64,000 nucleotides of DNA from CAYNRA01 sp046293395 (GCA_046293395.1 JBKBOU010000002.1:868001-932000); one strand, 5' to 3'. Shown: positions 26,937 through 35,905, numbered from the stretch's first letter. Made by a program: numbers and translations. Notes: a model not told the origin generated them from the letters alone.

Positions 26937-26962
26937 AGCGTAAATTTGAACAAATTTACGCT
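26937..26962. promoter_or_regulatory. Palindrome containing -7 elements, upstream of the pseudouridine synthase
   Basis: Perfect 12-bp arms (AGCGTAAATTTG / CAAATTTACGCT) around AA, overlapping the stop codon of the histidine kinase gene. TAAATTTG occurs on both strands; the minus-strand copy (26951-26958) is placed about 20 nt upstream of the rluA-like ATG and fits a promoter for it. Confidence 0.42.
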
Positions 26963-27999
26963 AAATTATCGGTTTTTGGGAGTCTGAACGTAAATCGGGT
27001 TCCTTTGTCTATTTTACTTGTCACACTAATCGTTGACTCATGTGCATTCAAGATGTGTTTTACAATGGCTAAACCCAAACCCGTTCCGCCCGTTTCACGC
27101 GAACGGCTTTTATCAACCCGATAAAAACGCTCAAATATGCGGTTGACATGCTCCTGCTGAATGCCTGGGCCGTCGTCTTCTATCGAAATCTGAAAATATT
27201 TTTTCTCTTCTTCTATCTCTACAATTACCTTTCCGTTGTCTTTCCCGTACTTTATGGCATTATCCACAAAATTAGTCATCACTTGTGTAATCCGCTGATA
27301 ATCAGCCCAAACATAACAGTTATCTATGTTTTTAGCTCTAATTTTTAGCTTAGTTCCTCGTTTTTCTGCTTTGCTTTCGAGTTGTTCAAAAATATCCCGC
27401 GTGATTTGAATCATATCAACTTCTTCGAAATCCATTTTCAAATCTCCGCTTTCTACTTGCGAGAGTACGACCAAGTCACGGACGAGCGCATCCAACCCAT
27501 CCAAACTTTTGGCTGCTTTCTTGAGGAAACGGGTTGAAACCACAGGGTCATCTTTGGCACCATCTAGCAACGTATGTACAAAACCTTGGGCAGCAAAAAT
27601 TGGTGTTTTTAGTTCGTGCGAAACATTGGCGAGAAACTCTCGGCGGTATTGTTCCATTCGCCGTAATTCATCAATTTCTTCTTGCTTTTTCGTCACGTAA
27701 TTTGAAATTTCTTTGTTTAATTTCTTCAACGGATTGACACTCCGAACCAAGGAATTTTTTGAAATTCCAAAATCTCTGATTTTCAGTTTTTGGATGGTTT
27801 CGTAAATCAGGTTTACCTCCCGAAATACCAGAATATCTATCGTATAAAACGTAAAAAAAAAGGTCGTTACAAAACAAGCACTTCCTGCAACAAACAAGGC
27901 AGTGGAGTCAACGGCAGGAACGAAACTCAAAAAAGAAAGGGTGATAAGCGTGATGGTTAACGCTAAGAAAAAGGCAATCCAGCGAGGCGAAGTGGACAT
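26956..27999 (-). CDS. Sensor histidine kinase, PhoR-like
   Basis: Membrane sensor kinase with two N-terminal helices (about 7-28 and 33-58), a linker/coiled coil (about 60-118), the HisKA box REFLANVSHELKTPIFAA (phospho-acceptor H128) and a HATPase_c domain with N box MTNFVDNAIKYG, G1 IEDDGPGIQ and G2 GGTGLGLAIVKH. There is almost no periplasmic loop and no PAS domain, so the signal is probably membrane-borne. The ATG at 27999 (about 347 residues) is preferred to the upstream start at 28059. It lies downstream of the partner response regulator, with a terminator-like hairpin between. Confidence 0.92.
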   Translation of the reverse strand: MSTSPRWIAFFLALTITLITLSFLSFVPAVDSTALFVAGSACFVTTFFFTFYTIDILVFREVNLIYETIQKLKIRDFGISKNSLVRSVNPLKKLNKEISNYVTKKQEEIDELRRMEQYRREFLANVSHELKTPIFAAQGFVHTLLDGAKDDPVVSTRFLKKAAKSLDGLDALVRDLVVLSQVESGDLKMDFEEVDMIQITRDIFEQLESKAEKRGTKLKIRAKNIDNCYVWADYQRITQVMTNFVDNAIKYGKDNGKVIVEIEEEKKYFQISIEDDGPGIQQEHVNRIFERFYRVDKSRSRETGGTGLGLAIVKHILNAHESTISVTSKIDKGTRFTFRLPKTDNLA

Positions 28000-28040
28000 A
28001 GGTATTTTTTTAATAAAACGAAGGTCGAAATTTTTCTTAA

Positions 28041-28084
28041 AAAACAAAAAAGCACCCAAGCGATTTCTCTCTTGCGTGCTTTTC
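28041..28084 (-). terminator. Terminator or attenuator between response regulator and kinase
   Basis: On the minus strand AAAAGCAC.CAAG pairs with CTTG.GTGCTTTT (one C-C type mismatch) and a T-run follows. It would reduce kinase expression relative to the response regulator. Confidence 0.65.
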
Positions 28085-28099
28085 TTGTGTTATTTTCTA

Positions 28100-28807
28100 T
28101 TAAAATTCATCTGTAAACATGTAACCGACGCCTTTCAATGTTTTGATAAACGTCTCTCCTACTTTTTCTCGAACTTTCCGGATGTGCACATCAACGGTTC
28201 TTTCAACGACAAAAACATCAGTGCCCCAAATTTTTTGAAGTAACTCATCTCGGCTAAATACTTTGTTTGGATGTTGAGCTAAAAAATAAAATAATTCAAA
28301 TTCTTTTTTAGGCAATACCATCACTGTTTTGTCGGGCCGAATAACTGTATAGTTTTCACGATTGATTACCAATCCGGCGATTTCTAAAATGCCGTCGGGT
28401 TCAGATTTCTGTGTTTCCCGACGAAAAAACGCTTGGATTCTACTCAAAAGTGCCCTCGGTTTAATCGGTTTGATGATGTAATCGTCTGCACCGACTTCAA
28501 AAGCAGCAATTTCGGAATATTCTTCAGCGCGTGCCGTTAAGAAAAGAATGTATGTATTTTTTAAATCTGGTATGGAGCGTATCATTCTGCCCGCATCGAT
28601 ACCGTCCATGACAGGCATCATGATATCCAAGATAATCAAATCTGGTAGAAAAGTTTTGGCAATTTCTACACCTACTTTACCGTTTGGTGCAGATTTTACT
28701 ACATATCCTTCTTTCTCTAAATTATAACAGAGAAACTCTAAAATATCCTCTTCGTCATCGACGACAAGGATTTTTCGTTCGGTTTTTTTTGAACTTTCGT
28801 TTTTCAT
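28100..28807 (-). CDS. Response regulator, OmpR/PhoB family
   Basis: Receiver domain (KILVVDDEEDILEFL, phospho-acceptor D61 in IILDIMMPVMDG, Lys in YIIKPIKP) followed by a winged-helix DNA-binding domain (about 130-235; LPKKEFELFYFLAQHPNKVFSRDELLQKIWG...VDVHIRKVREKVG). Together with the adjacent kinase it forms a PhoR/PhoB-like pair; the signal is not readable. The frame extends to a TTG at 28843, but this overlaps a -7 promoter element, so the ATG at 28807 (about 235 residues) is chosen. Confidence 0.93.
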   Translation of the reverse strand: MKNESSKKTERKILVVDDEEDILEFLCYNLEKEGYVVKSAPNGKVGVEIAKTFLPDLIILDIMMPVMDGIDAGRMIRSIPDLKNTYILFLTARAEEYSEIAAFEVGADDYIIKPIKPRALLSRIQAFFRRETQKSEPDGILEIAGLVINRENYTVIRPDKTVMVLPKKEFELFYFLAQHPNKVFSRDELLQKIWGTDVFVVERTVDVHIRKVREKVGETFIKTLKGVGYMFTDEF

Positions 28808-28840
28808 TTTGCTTGAAATTCCTTCTTCAGGTTCGCCATG

Positions 28841-28848
28841 CAAAGGTA
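28841..28848 (-). promoter_or_regulatory. -7 promoter element for the response regulator
   Basis: Minus-strand TACCTTTG matches TAnnTTTG and lies 33 nt upstream of the ATG at 28807, which decides against the TTG start at 28843. Confidence 0.45.
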
Positions 28849-29016
28849 GGGTTAATTCATCGGTACGTATATTACGTAAATGTTAAATTTGCCCGACTCA
28901 AAATCCCTGTTACCTCTCTTCCAATAACTTCTTTTAGGCATAATTTATGTAAATCTATTGCATTTGATTGTCCACAAAATTTCATTCAAAACCGAAAATC
29001 CACCCCAAAAAAAACT

Positions 29017-29850
29017 TTACTTCTTGATTTTCAACCGATATACATTTCCTTGTTCATTCGTAAATACCAAAGTAGAGTCATCAAGGAAAGTAACTGCTTC
29101 CGTTTGTTTTCTACCTGTTTTAATGCAATGTAAAGGCGTATCGAAGGAAATTTTTCCGTCTTGAATGCCATAAATATACATTTTCCCGTACGTCTGTAAC
29201 GCAAAATAACGTCCGCTCGGACTCTTCGCCGCCCCCGTCACTTGTTTGTCTATTTTCTGTTTCGCAACTGGAGAAATGGAATAAGTCCCTGGTATAACTG
29301 GGATTTTGTACATTTTTGTCACTAAATTCTTCTTGCTCCAATCTTTCGAAAACAAGTAGAGAAATCCCTCGTGTTCAAAAAGAGCCTCACAGTCAAAGTT
29401 GGGTGGATTTCCTGGAAATTCCGATTGGTCTTCGTACTGAAACCGAATCGCTTGAGGGGCTTTTTCTCCTTCGATTTTCCAAATGCACAAATCTGTCCTT
29501 TTCTGGCTATTGTTTCCAAAATCACCGATGTATAAATTCCCGGATGGGTCTGATGTAATGTCTTCCCAATCGTGGTTTTTAAGTGTTGGGAAAGTTTTCG
29601 TTTCTAACAATTCTCCGTTTTCGTTGATGCGGTAGAGAGTAGGCTCACCGCCGCTGTCGTTATGTGTCCAAAATGTTTGATTTCCTGCTTGAATTAAACC
29701 CGAAGACTCATCGATGACGGGATGTAATTTTCCTATTTTTTGAATCTTGTAGCGTGCATCTTCCTTAAAATTCTCTTTTCTGTCTCCGTGGCAACTACAT
29801 GTTGCAATTTGTAACGCAAAAAGTACCAAATAAAATTTGTAAGCCAGCAT
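29017..29850 (-). CDS. Hypothetical exported protein, probable beta-propeller
   Basis: 277 residues with an N-terminal hydrophobic signal containing cysteines (ALQIATCSC), possibly a lipoprotein. The mature part has repeated strand-turn units: SGLIQAGNQTFWTHNDSGGEPTLYRI, NHDWEDITSDPSGNLYIGDFGNNSQKRTDLCIWKI, and a last blade VTFLDDSTLVFTNEQGNVYRLKIKK. This suggests a propeller fold similar to esterase- or SdiA-regulated-type repeats. No catalytic motif is recognised. It is divergently transcribed from the AI-2E transporter gene. Confidence 0.72.
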   Translation of the reverse strand: MLAYKFYLVLFALQIATCSCHGDRKENFKEDARYKIQKIGKLHPVIDESSGLIQAGNQTFWTHNDSGGEPTLYRINENGELLETKTFPTLKNHDWEDITSDPSGNLYIGDFGNNSQKRTDLCIWKIEGEKAPQAIRFQYEDQSEFPGNPPNFDCEALFEHEGFLYLFSKDWSKKNLVTKMYKIPVIPGTYSISPVAKQKIDKQVTGAAKSPSGRYFALQTYGKMYIYGIQDGKISFDTPLHCIKTGRKQTEAVTFLDDSTLVFTNEQGNVYRLKIKK

Positions 29851-29870
29851 AAGAGCGTGAGGTAAATATG

Positions 29871-29878
29871 TAATTTTG
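29871..29878 (+). promoter_or_regulatory. -7 promoter element for the AI-2E transporter gene
   Basis: TAATTTTG matches TAnnTTTG, 23 nt upstream of the ATG at 29902. Confidence 0.4.
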
Positions 29879-29901
29879 GTTAAATTTAATACCTGTTGTG
29901 T

Positions 29902-30990
29902 ATGTTAACCAAACAATCTCCCTTAATCTTTCGGCTAGCGGCAGCCTTTTTTGTCCTCTTTTCGACCATTTACATTCTGGCATCTCTACAAGATTTCTTC
30001 GTCCCTTTGCTATTTTCGGGTATCTTGACCATCTTGCTTTTACCCATCAATGCCTTCCTTGAGAGGCGCGGTATTTCTCGTATTTTAGCCATTATTCTTA
30101 CGATTATTTTGGCTATTGGTGCGTTGGTTGGCATCAGTTATCTCATTGTTTGGCAGGTAATTCATCTCGAAACTTTAATCCCGCAAATCATTACCAAAAC
30201 AGAACAATGGTTCACGGAAATCCAACGGTTTATCGCGCAACGGTTTAAAATAAACGCCAAAGACCAAATCGCCGAGGGACAAAAATATTTGATAAATACA
30301 CTGAAAGGTAGCTCTGCTTTTTTTGCTTCCGCGTTGTCTGGCATGACAGGTTTACTTGCCAATTTCACGCTCTTGCCTCTCTATATTTTCTTGATGCTTC
30401 TTTACCGGGATTTTTTCTTGGTATTTCTCTATAAATTATTCCACCACGTGAGCAACCCACGCATAGATGTAGTCGTGGCGAAAGTAAAAGACATCATCCT
30501 GAACTACATGGTCGGACTTTTGCTCGTTATTTTGATTGTCGGGTCATTGAATACCCTTTCTCTCTGGCTGCTTGGCATAGAAAACGCTCTTTTCTTTGGT
30601 TTTTTGGCGGGCGCACTTGTCCTTGTTCCTTACATTGGCATCGCTATCGGCTCATTACTCCCAATTCTAGTAGCCCTCATCACCAAAGATTCGTACTTGT
30701 ATGCCGTTGGTGTCGCCGCCTCTTTTACAGTCATTCAGTTCTTGGAAGGAAACTTCATTACGCCCTTTATTGTGGGGTCAAAAGTATCCATTAATTCACT
30801 TATTGCTATTATTTCTCTCATCCTTTTTGGTCAGTTATGGGGTCTGGCTGGACTGGTTTTGGCTCTTCCCTTGACGGCTATTTTAAAAGTTATTTTTGAC
30901 TCAGTGGAAGCCCTAAAACCTTGGGGTTTTCTGCTAGGTGACACCAACCACCAAGATGTCGCGCGAATAAAATCAACTCATACCAAATAA
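29902..30990 (+). CDS. AI-2E family transporter (UPF0118/PerM type)
   Basis: Polytopic membrane protein of about 362 residues with eight predicted helices in the family order: two pairs near the N-terminus (FRLAAAFFVLFSTIYILASL, FFVPLLFSGILTILLLPINAFLERRG), a soluble loop with amphipathic helices (about 90-150), and four C-terminal helices including FGFLAGALVLVPYIGIAIGSLLPILVALIT and the conserved GNFITPFIVGSKVSINSLIAI. The family name is historic; individual members export autoinducer-2, act as sodium/proton antiporters or are uncharacterised. The ATG at 29902 is preferred to the TTG at 29896. Confidence 0.88.
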   Translation: MLTKQSPLIFRLAAAFFVLFSTIYILASLQDFFVPLLFSGILTILLLPINAFLERRGISRILAIILTIILAIGALVGISYLIVWQVIHLETLIPQIITKTEQWFTEIQRFIAQRFKINAKDQIAEGQKYLINTLKGSSAFFASALSGMTGLLANFTLLPLYIFLMLLYRDFFLVFLYKLFHHVSNPRIDVVVAKVKDIILNYMVGLLLVILIVGSLNTLSLWLLGIENALFFGFLAGALVLVPYIGIAIGSLLPILVALITKDSYLYAVGVAASFTVIQFLEGNFITPFIVGSKVSINSLIAIISLILFGQLWGLAGLVLALPLTAILKVIFDSVEALKPWGFLLGDTNHQDVARIKSTHTK

Positions 30991-30995
30991 ACACG

Positions 30996-32486
30996 ATGAA
31001 TGCCATTCTTTGTACAGAATACGGATTACCCGATAAGCTTATTTTCCAAGATATAGCCGTTCCAACGCCACAAAAAGGAGAAGTTTGTATTGATGTCGTT
31101 GCGTGCAGTATCAATTTTCCGGATGCTTTATTGATTCAAAATAGGTATCAATTCAAGCCCACGTTGCCTTTTTCGCCGGGTGGTGAGGTTTCCGGAATTG
31201 TCTCGGCGATAGGCGAAGGTGTAACGAATTACCAAATCGGCGACCCCGTAGTTGCACTTTGTGGCTGGGGAGGATTGGCAGAAAAAGTAGTTGTTCCTGA
31301 AAACAAGCTCATTCCGATGCCGCCTGGGATGGATTTTCAGACGGCAGCTTCTTTGTTGTATAATTTTGGTACTTCTCTCCACGCGTTGCAAGACCGGGCA
31401 AACCTACAACCCAACGAAACTTTACTCGTTTTAGGCGCAAGTGGCGGGGTTGGTTTGGCGGCCGTTCAACTCGGAAAATGGCTTGGCGCGCGTGTTATCG
31501 CTGCCGTTTCATCTGAAGAAAAAAGGAAAGTTTGCCTTCAATTTGGTGCAGACGAAGCCTTCGTGTATTCACCCGAAAACACCAAAGAAAATGTCCTTGC
31601 TTTTACAGCAGGAAAAGGAATCGATGTGGTGTATGACCCCGTGGGCGGTGCTTATACAGAACCCGCTTTGCGCTGCATGACTTGGGGTGGGCGTTATCTT
31701 GTCGTAGGTTTTGCGAACGGAACGATTCCTTCCATTCCAGCTAATTTACCCCTTCTCAAAGGATGCGCACTCATAGGTGTTTTTTGGGGACGATTTGCAC
31801 AAACAGAACCAAAAAAAAATCAACAAAATCTAGCACTTCTCGCCCGTCTTTTTCAAGAAGGGAAAATAAAAACAGCTATTCACAAACAATATACACTCCA
31901 AGAAGCACCAGAAGCGATTCAAGCTTTGATGGACAGAAAGGTAATCGGGAAAGCCGTTGTTGTTATCCAAGATAAACCTGAAATTCCTGTTCCAGAAAAA
32001 TGTGAGGAATACACCGAAATACCTATATCAAAAAAACAATTCCAAACACTTGAAGAGGTAAAACAGGCAGAAGGAACTGCATTAGGTACATCTGATTGGT
32101 TAAAAATAACCCAAGACATGATTGACTCATTTGCCAAAGCTACGCATGATTATCAATGGATTCATACGGATAGTGAACGGGCAGCTCTTTCTCCATTTGG
32201 AGGAACCATTGCACATGGTTTTCTGACACTTTCGGTTATTCCGATGCTTATGGAGCAAATTTATGCCATTCAATCTTCTAAAATGGCGATTAATTATGGG
32301 ACAAATAAAGTGCGATTCTTGTCGCCCGTCAAAGCAGGAAGCCAAGTCCGGCTTACAGCTCATTTGAAAGCCGTCAGTCCTTTTGGAGTGAATGGAATCA
32401 AGATGACAACCGAGGCGATAATCGAGATAAAAGGACAAACAAAGCCTGCTTGCTTGGCAGAGCTATTGAGTATCGTTTATGAATAA
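30996..32486 (+). CDS. NADPH:quinone oxidoreductase-like (zinc-independent MDR) domain fused to a MaoC-like hydratase
   Basis: Residues 1-325 are a medium-chain dehydrogenase/reductase of the quinone oxidoreductase type: LPFSPGGEVSGIVSAIGEGV, GDPVVALCGWGGLAEKVVVP and the nucleotide-binding LVLGASGGVGLAAVQLGKWLGARVIA. Residues about 350-496 are a MaoC/(R)-specific hydratase hot-dog domain with catalytic DYQWIHTDSERA...FGGTIAHGFLTLS. Such an NAD(P)H-dependent reductase joined to an enoyl hydratase suggests a two-step enoyl-CoA or enoyl-thioester reaction; the substrate is not known. It starts 6 nt after the transporter gene, so the two may be co-transcribed. Confidence 0.87.
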   Translation: MNAILCTEYGLPDKLIFQDIAVPTPQKGEVCIDVVACSINFPDALLIQNRYQFKPTLPFSPGGEVSGIVSAIGEGVTNYQIGDPVVALCGWGGLAEKVVVPENKLIPMPPGMDFQTAASLLYNFGTSLHALQDRANLQPNETLLVLGASGGVGLAAVQLGKWLGARVIAAVSSEEKRKVCLQFGADEAFVYSPENTKENVLAFTAGKGIDVVYDPVGGAYTEPALRCMTWGGRYLVVGFANGTIPSIPANLPLLKGCALIGVFWGRFAQTEPKKNQQNLALLARLFQEGKIKTAIHKQYTLQEAPEAIQALMDRKVIGKAVVVIQDKPEIPVPEKCEEYTEIPISKKQFQTLEEVKQAEGTALGTSDWLKITQDMIDSFAKATHDYQWIHTDSERAALSPFGGTIAHGFLTLSVIPMLMEQIYAIQSSKMAINYGTNKVRFLSPVKAGSQVRLTAHLKAVSPFGVNGIKMTTEAIIEIKGQTKPACLAELLSIVYE

Positions 32487-32550
32487 TCAATGGATTTATG
32501 CATATTTGCAAGAAAATGAATATCCAGTTAATCACGAATCTCCTCTTTGA

Positions 32551-33264
32551 ATGAAACAGATAGATGTCTGCCTCTCGCCCGATTTATTGCACTTGCACAA
32601 CCTAGAAAATAGCATCGTTGTTGTTACCGATATTTTTCGGGCTACTTCTTGTATGGTAAGTGGGTTTGCACACGGCGTACAAAGCATTATTCCGGTGGCG
32701 AGTGTAGAAGAATGTAAAGCGTACCAAGAACGGGGCTATATTGCTGCTGCCGAGAGAAATGCCCAAAAAGTAGAAGGTTTTGACCTAGATAATTCGCCTT
32801 TTAGTTTCATGGAAGACCGCCTGATAGGAAGTAAAATTGCCATGACAACCACAAATGGCACCTTGTCTATCACCAAAGCCAAACCAACTGCCGTGAAGGT
32901 CATCGTCGGGGCATTTCTTAACTTAAAAGCCATTACCGATTATCTAAAATCACAGCAATACGATGTTGTCGTTCTTTGTGCTGGCTGGAAAGGTCGCCCC
33001 AATTTAGAAGATACACTTTTTGCCGGTGCTGTGGTAGAGGCTCTCCAAGAAGAATACTTTGTCTCGGAAGATAGCGCACTTATGGCGATGCGTACGTACC
33101 AACAAGCCAAAGAAAATATTCTCGGATTTTTAGCCAATTCTTCCCATGTTCGACGACTCCAAAGATTGGGTATTCAAAAAGACATCACGTATTGTGTGCA
33201 ACACGATTTATACGATGTTGTGCCTATTCTACGCGGAAACGAACTCGTCGTTCTTTCCAATTAA
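32551..33264 (+). CDS. comB: 2-phosphosulfolactate phosphatase family protein
   Basis: Matches the ComB family: IDVCLSPDLL, VVVTDIFRATSCMVSGFAHGV, ERNAQKVEGFDLDNSPFSF, MTTTNGTLSITKA and LCAGWKGRPNLEDTLFAGAVV. ComB removes phosphate from (R)-2-phospho-3-sulfolactate, a coenzyme M pathway step in archaea. In Bacteroidota homologues occur without a methanogenic pathway; a role in sulfolactate or sulfonolipid metabolism is possible but not shown here, and no comA or comC neighbour is present. The length, 237, is normal. Confidence 0.88.
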   Translation: MKQIDVCLSPDLLHLHNLENSIVVVTDIFRATSCMVSGFAHGVQSIIPVASVEECKAYQERGYIAAAERNAQKVEGFDLDNSPFSFMEDRLIGSKIAMTTTNGTLSITKAKPTAVKVIVGAFLNLKAITDYLKSQQYDVVVLCAGWKGRPNLEDTLFAGAVVEALQEEYFVSEDSALMAMRTYQQAKENILGFLANSSHVRRLQRLGIQKDITYCVQHDLYDVVPILRGNELVVLSN

Positions 33265-33288
33265 ATCTATCTTCTCAAAAATAGATAA

Positions 33289-33323
33289 CAAAGAGGTAAC
33301 TTTCGAGCTACCTCTTTTTTTTT
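33289..33323 (+). terminator. Terminator of comB
   Basis: AAAGAGGTA / TACCTCTTT with a 10-nt loop and a run of T's. Confidence 0.85.
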
Positions 33324-33390
33324 ATTAACATACTTATAATCAATTATTTACAAATTATTTTCTTTTTTTCTTCTCTAAAAATTCTTTTTT

Positions 33391-33405
33391 ATGAACAGTG
33401 TTCAT
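33391..33405. promoter_or_regulatory. Candidate TetR operator
   Basis: ATGAACAGTGTTCAT is a perfect inverted repeat (7-bp arms, 1-nt centre) 30 nt upstream of the tetR-family ATG, the expected place for autoregulation of the efflux operon. Confidence 0.6.
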
Positions 33406-33434
33406 TTTATTTGTAGTGTTAATATATTTGTCAA

Positions 33435-34055
33435 ATGGGTATTACAGAACGAAAAGAGCGCGAACGGGAAGAAAAAAGGCGACGGATTTTAGACGCTGCT
33501 AAAACGTTGTTTTTGGAGCAGGGTTTTGAAAAAACATCTATTCGAAATATCGCTGACCACATTGAATACAGCCCTGGAACCATCTATCTCTATTTTAAAG
33601 ATAAAAATGAGTTGTTATTGGCTCTTCATTCGGAGGCATTCGATTTATTTGGGAAACATTTATCCCAAAATATACACCGACTTTCACCGATTGAGCGTCT
33701 CGCACAAATGGGAGAAAACTACATTTCGTACGCACTTCAAAATCCTGAATTGTACGAATTGATGTTTCTCATGCGCGGGCCCATCGACTCTTTGGTTTGC
33801 AAAGAAGAACCTTGGGAAGAAGGCTTGCAATCTTTCGAGTCGCTCCGAACAGCCGTTCGTGATTGCCACGCCGAGGGCTACCTCACGGCTTACGAAGTAG
33901 ATCATGCCACACTCTTAATTTGGAGTTTTGTACATGGATTGGTATCGCTACACAACAGGAACCGGCTTATGATGTTTCAAGAAACACCGACACAACTCGA
34001 GGCACGCATTGCAGATACATTACATGCTTTTAATCAATTAATTAGACAAAAATAA
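33435..34055 (+). CDS. TetR/AcrR family transcriptional regulator of the efflux operon
   Basis: 206 residues with an N-terminal helix-turn-helix (RRRILDAAKTLFLEQGFEKTSIRNIADHIEYSPGTIYLYFKDKNELLLAL, about 15-63), and a ligand-binding C-terminal domain. It heads an operon with DUF4188, TolC, membrane-fusion and RND genes, so it most likely represses efflux until an inducer binds. A palindromic site in its promoter supports autoregulation. Confidence 0.92.
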   Translation: MGITERKEREREEKRRRILDAAKTLFLEQGFEKTSIRNIADHIEYSPGTIYLYFKDKNELLLALHSEAFDLFGKHLSQNIHRLSPIERLAQMGENYISYALQNPELYELMFLMRGPIDSLVCKEEPWEEGLQSFESLRTAVRDCHAEGYLTAYEVDHATLLIWSFVHGLVSLHNRNRLMMFQETPTQLEARIADTLHAFNQLIRQK

Positions 34056-34071
34056 ACCTCCTAAACAGACA

Positions 34072-34548
34072 ATGAAAAACAAAAAAACAGTACAAATGGA
34101 CGGCGAATTTGTTGTCTTTTTGATAGGTATGCGGGTTAATCACTGGTGGAAAATCGGGTCGATTTTCCAAGTTATTTCTGCTATGTCACGGATGATAAAA
34201 GAGCTTTCGAGCAAACCCGCAAGTGGGCTTTTATCTCACGAACAATGGTTTGGACGAACGACAATCATGGTGCAATACTGGGAGTCTTTTGAAAAGTTAG
34301 AAGCCTTTGCCAACCAACGCGATGCTTCCCATTTTCCTGCTTGGATGAATTACTACAAACAAGTGAAAAAAAGTGGCCCAGCCGTTGGTATTTGGCATGA
34401 AACCTATACCATTCATCCCGGAAACTACGAAGCGGTTTACGGCAATATGCCTCTTTTCGGATTGGCAAAAGCAGGTAAAACACACTCCATTCACTCCGAT
34501 TTACAAACGGCTAAACAACGCATGCGTGCGTCAACGAATGAAAAATAA
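34072..34548 (+). CDS. DUF4188 family protein in the efflux operon
   Basis: 158 residues with the DUF4188 features FVVFLIGMRVNHWWKIGSIFQV, SHEQWFGRTTIMVQYWESFEKLEAFA and HFPAWMNYYKQVKKSGPAVGIWHETY. The fold is expected to be a dimeric ferredoxin-like one, as in ABM monooxygenases. Located between the TetR gene and TolC, with its stop overlapping the TolC start, it could modify the compound that is exported. That is inference only. Confidence 0.82.
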   Translation: MKNKKTVQMDGEFVVFLIGMRVNHWWKIGSIFQVISAMSRMIKELSSKPASGLLSHEQWFGRTTIMVQYWESFEKLEAFANQRDASHFPAWMNYYKQVKKSGPAVGIWHETYTIHPGNYEAVYGNMPLFGLAKAGKTHSIHSDLQTAKQRMRASTNEK

Positions 34549-35905
34549 ATTCAACGTACATTTTCTATTTCTGACAAGTTTGCTTCTCTCGTTTGTAGGA
34601 TTCGGGCAAACAAAATCTCCTATTCTTCAAAAATACATCGACGAAGGATTGGAAAGAAATTTGGCTATTCGGCAGCAAGATTTACAAATTGAAAAAGCAT
34701 GGAAATCCGTCGAGATAGCACAAAGCCAGCTTTCTCCCTCTGTTGCCTTTGCGCCCAATTACACGTTGGCAGCAGGTGGCCGCCGTTTGCAATTTCCGGT
34801 AGGTGATTTGTTGAACCCTGTTTATTCAACTTTGAACGCCCTCACACAGTCACAGGCATTTCCGCAAATTGAGAACGTAAACGAGCAATTAGCCCCTAAT
34901 AATTTTCACGAAACAAAGCTCACGATACAATATCCTATTTTCTCGAACAAAGCCAAATACGGTATATTCATCAACCGAGAACTTTGGAAAGCGGAAGAAA
35001 CCACAAAGAAAAAGCTTCTGTACGATCTTCAATTTGGTATTGAACAAGCTTATTATCAATATCTTCAGGTAACGGAGGCACGTCAAATCGCACAAGTTTC
35101 GATAGATTTGGTGGAGGAATATATCCAATTCAATCAGAAATTAGTAACAAATCAAGTAGCACTTCCTGACGTTTTATTGACGTTACAATTTGAACGAAAC
35201 AAAGCTTTGGAGCGGCGGGCGGAGTTAGAAAAAAACGAACAGTTGGCACGCGCTTATTTTAATTATTTACTCTACAAACCGCTAGATTCCCCGATTTTAC
35301 AAGATTCAACGGCTTGGACTTCTGTCTATCTGCCGACACTGCCACTAGAAGAATACGTAGCGCAGGCACTTCGGGAGCGTCTGGAATTACAGCAGCTGTC
35401 AGACGGCGCACGCCTTGCCCAACTCGGCGTTGAGTTCCAAGAAAAAGAAGCTTATTTACCCACTGTATTTGCGGGTGGAAATGTTGGTTTTCAAGGTTTT
35501 GGCTATCAATTTACGAACCAAGGATTTGCTATTTTACAATTGGGTTTGCAATGGGATATTTTTCATGGATTCGAGAAAAAGAAGAAAATTGCCCAAGCCA
35601 AAATCCAACGTCAATTGATTGACAGCAAGCAAGCAGAGGCAAAGCAGCAAATTGAACTTCAAGTAACACAAGCTTATTATCAGGCATTTACAGCGCAAAA
35701 AGGAATTGAAACTGCCGAAAGTGGTAAAAAACAAGCCGAACAAATTCGTTCGTTGGTCGAAAAAAGATACCGAAATGGTCAAGCTCTTTTCATTGAACTT
35801 CAAAAAGCACAAACAGACTGGGAAGTAGCATCTATTCAATATTCACTCAAAAAATACGAGGCAAGCCTTGCTTATTTGCAACTCCGCAAAGTAAGCGCTT
35901 ATTGA
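34538..35905 (+). CDS. TolC family outer-membrane efflux protein
   Basis: About 455 residues with a signal peptide (cleaved after FGQ) and two OEP repeats rich in coiled coil: KYIDEGLERNLAIRQQDLQIEKAWKSVEIAQSQLSPSV and the second half QKEAYLPTVFAGGNVGFQGF...QIELQVTQAYYQAFTAQKGIETAESGKKQAEQIRSLVEKRYRNGQ. It forms the outer-membrane duct for the RND pump. The frame is open further upstream, but the ATG at 34538 overlaps the DUF4188 stop and gives a proper signal. Confidence 0.92.
   Translation: MKNKFNVHFLFLTSLLLSFVGFGQTKSPILQKYIDEGLERNLAIRQQDLQIEKAWKSVEIAQSQLSPSVAFAPNYTLAAGGRRLQFPVGDLLNPVYSTLNALTQSQAFPQIENVNEQLAPNNFHETKLTIQYPIFSNKAKYGIFINRELWKAEETTKKKLLYDLQFGIEQAYYQYLQVTEARQIAQVSIDLVEEYIQFNQKLVTNQVALPDVLLTLQFERNKALERRAELEKNEQLARAYFNYLLYKPLDSPILQDSTAWTSVYLPTLPLEEYVAQALRERLELQQLSDGARLAQLGVEFQEKEAYLPTVFAGGNVGFQGFGYQFTNQGFAILQLGLQWDIFHGFEKKKKIAQAKIQRQLIDSKQAEAKQQIELQVTQAYYQAFTAQKGIETAESGKKQAEQIRSLVEKRYRNGQALFIELQKAQTDWEVASIQYSLKKYEASLAYLQLRKVSAY

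Noticed and set aside
33423..33430. TATATTTG as the promoter of the tetR gene
   Set aside because: It ends 4 nt before the ATG, so transcription would start inside the gene; the conserved MGITERKERE start argues against moving the start.
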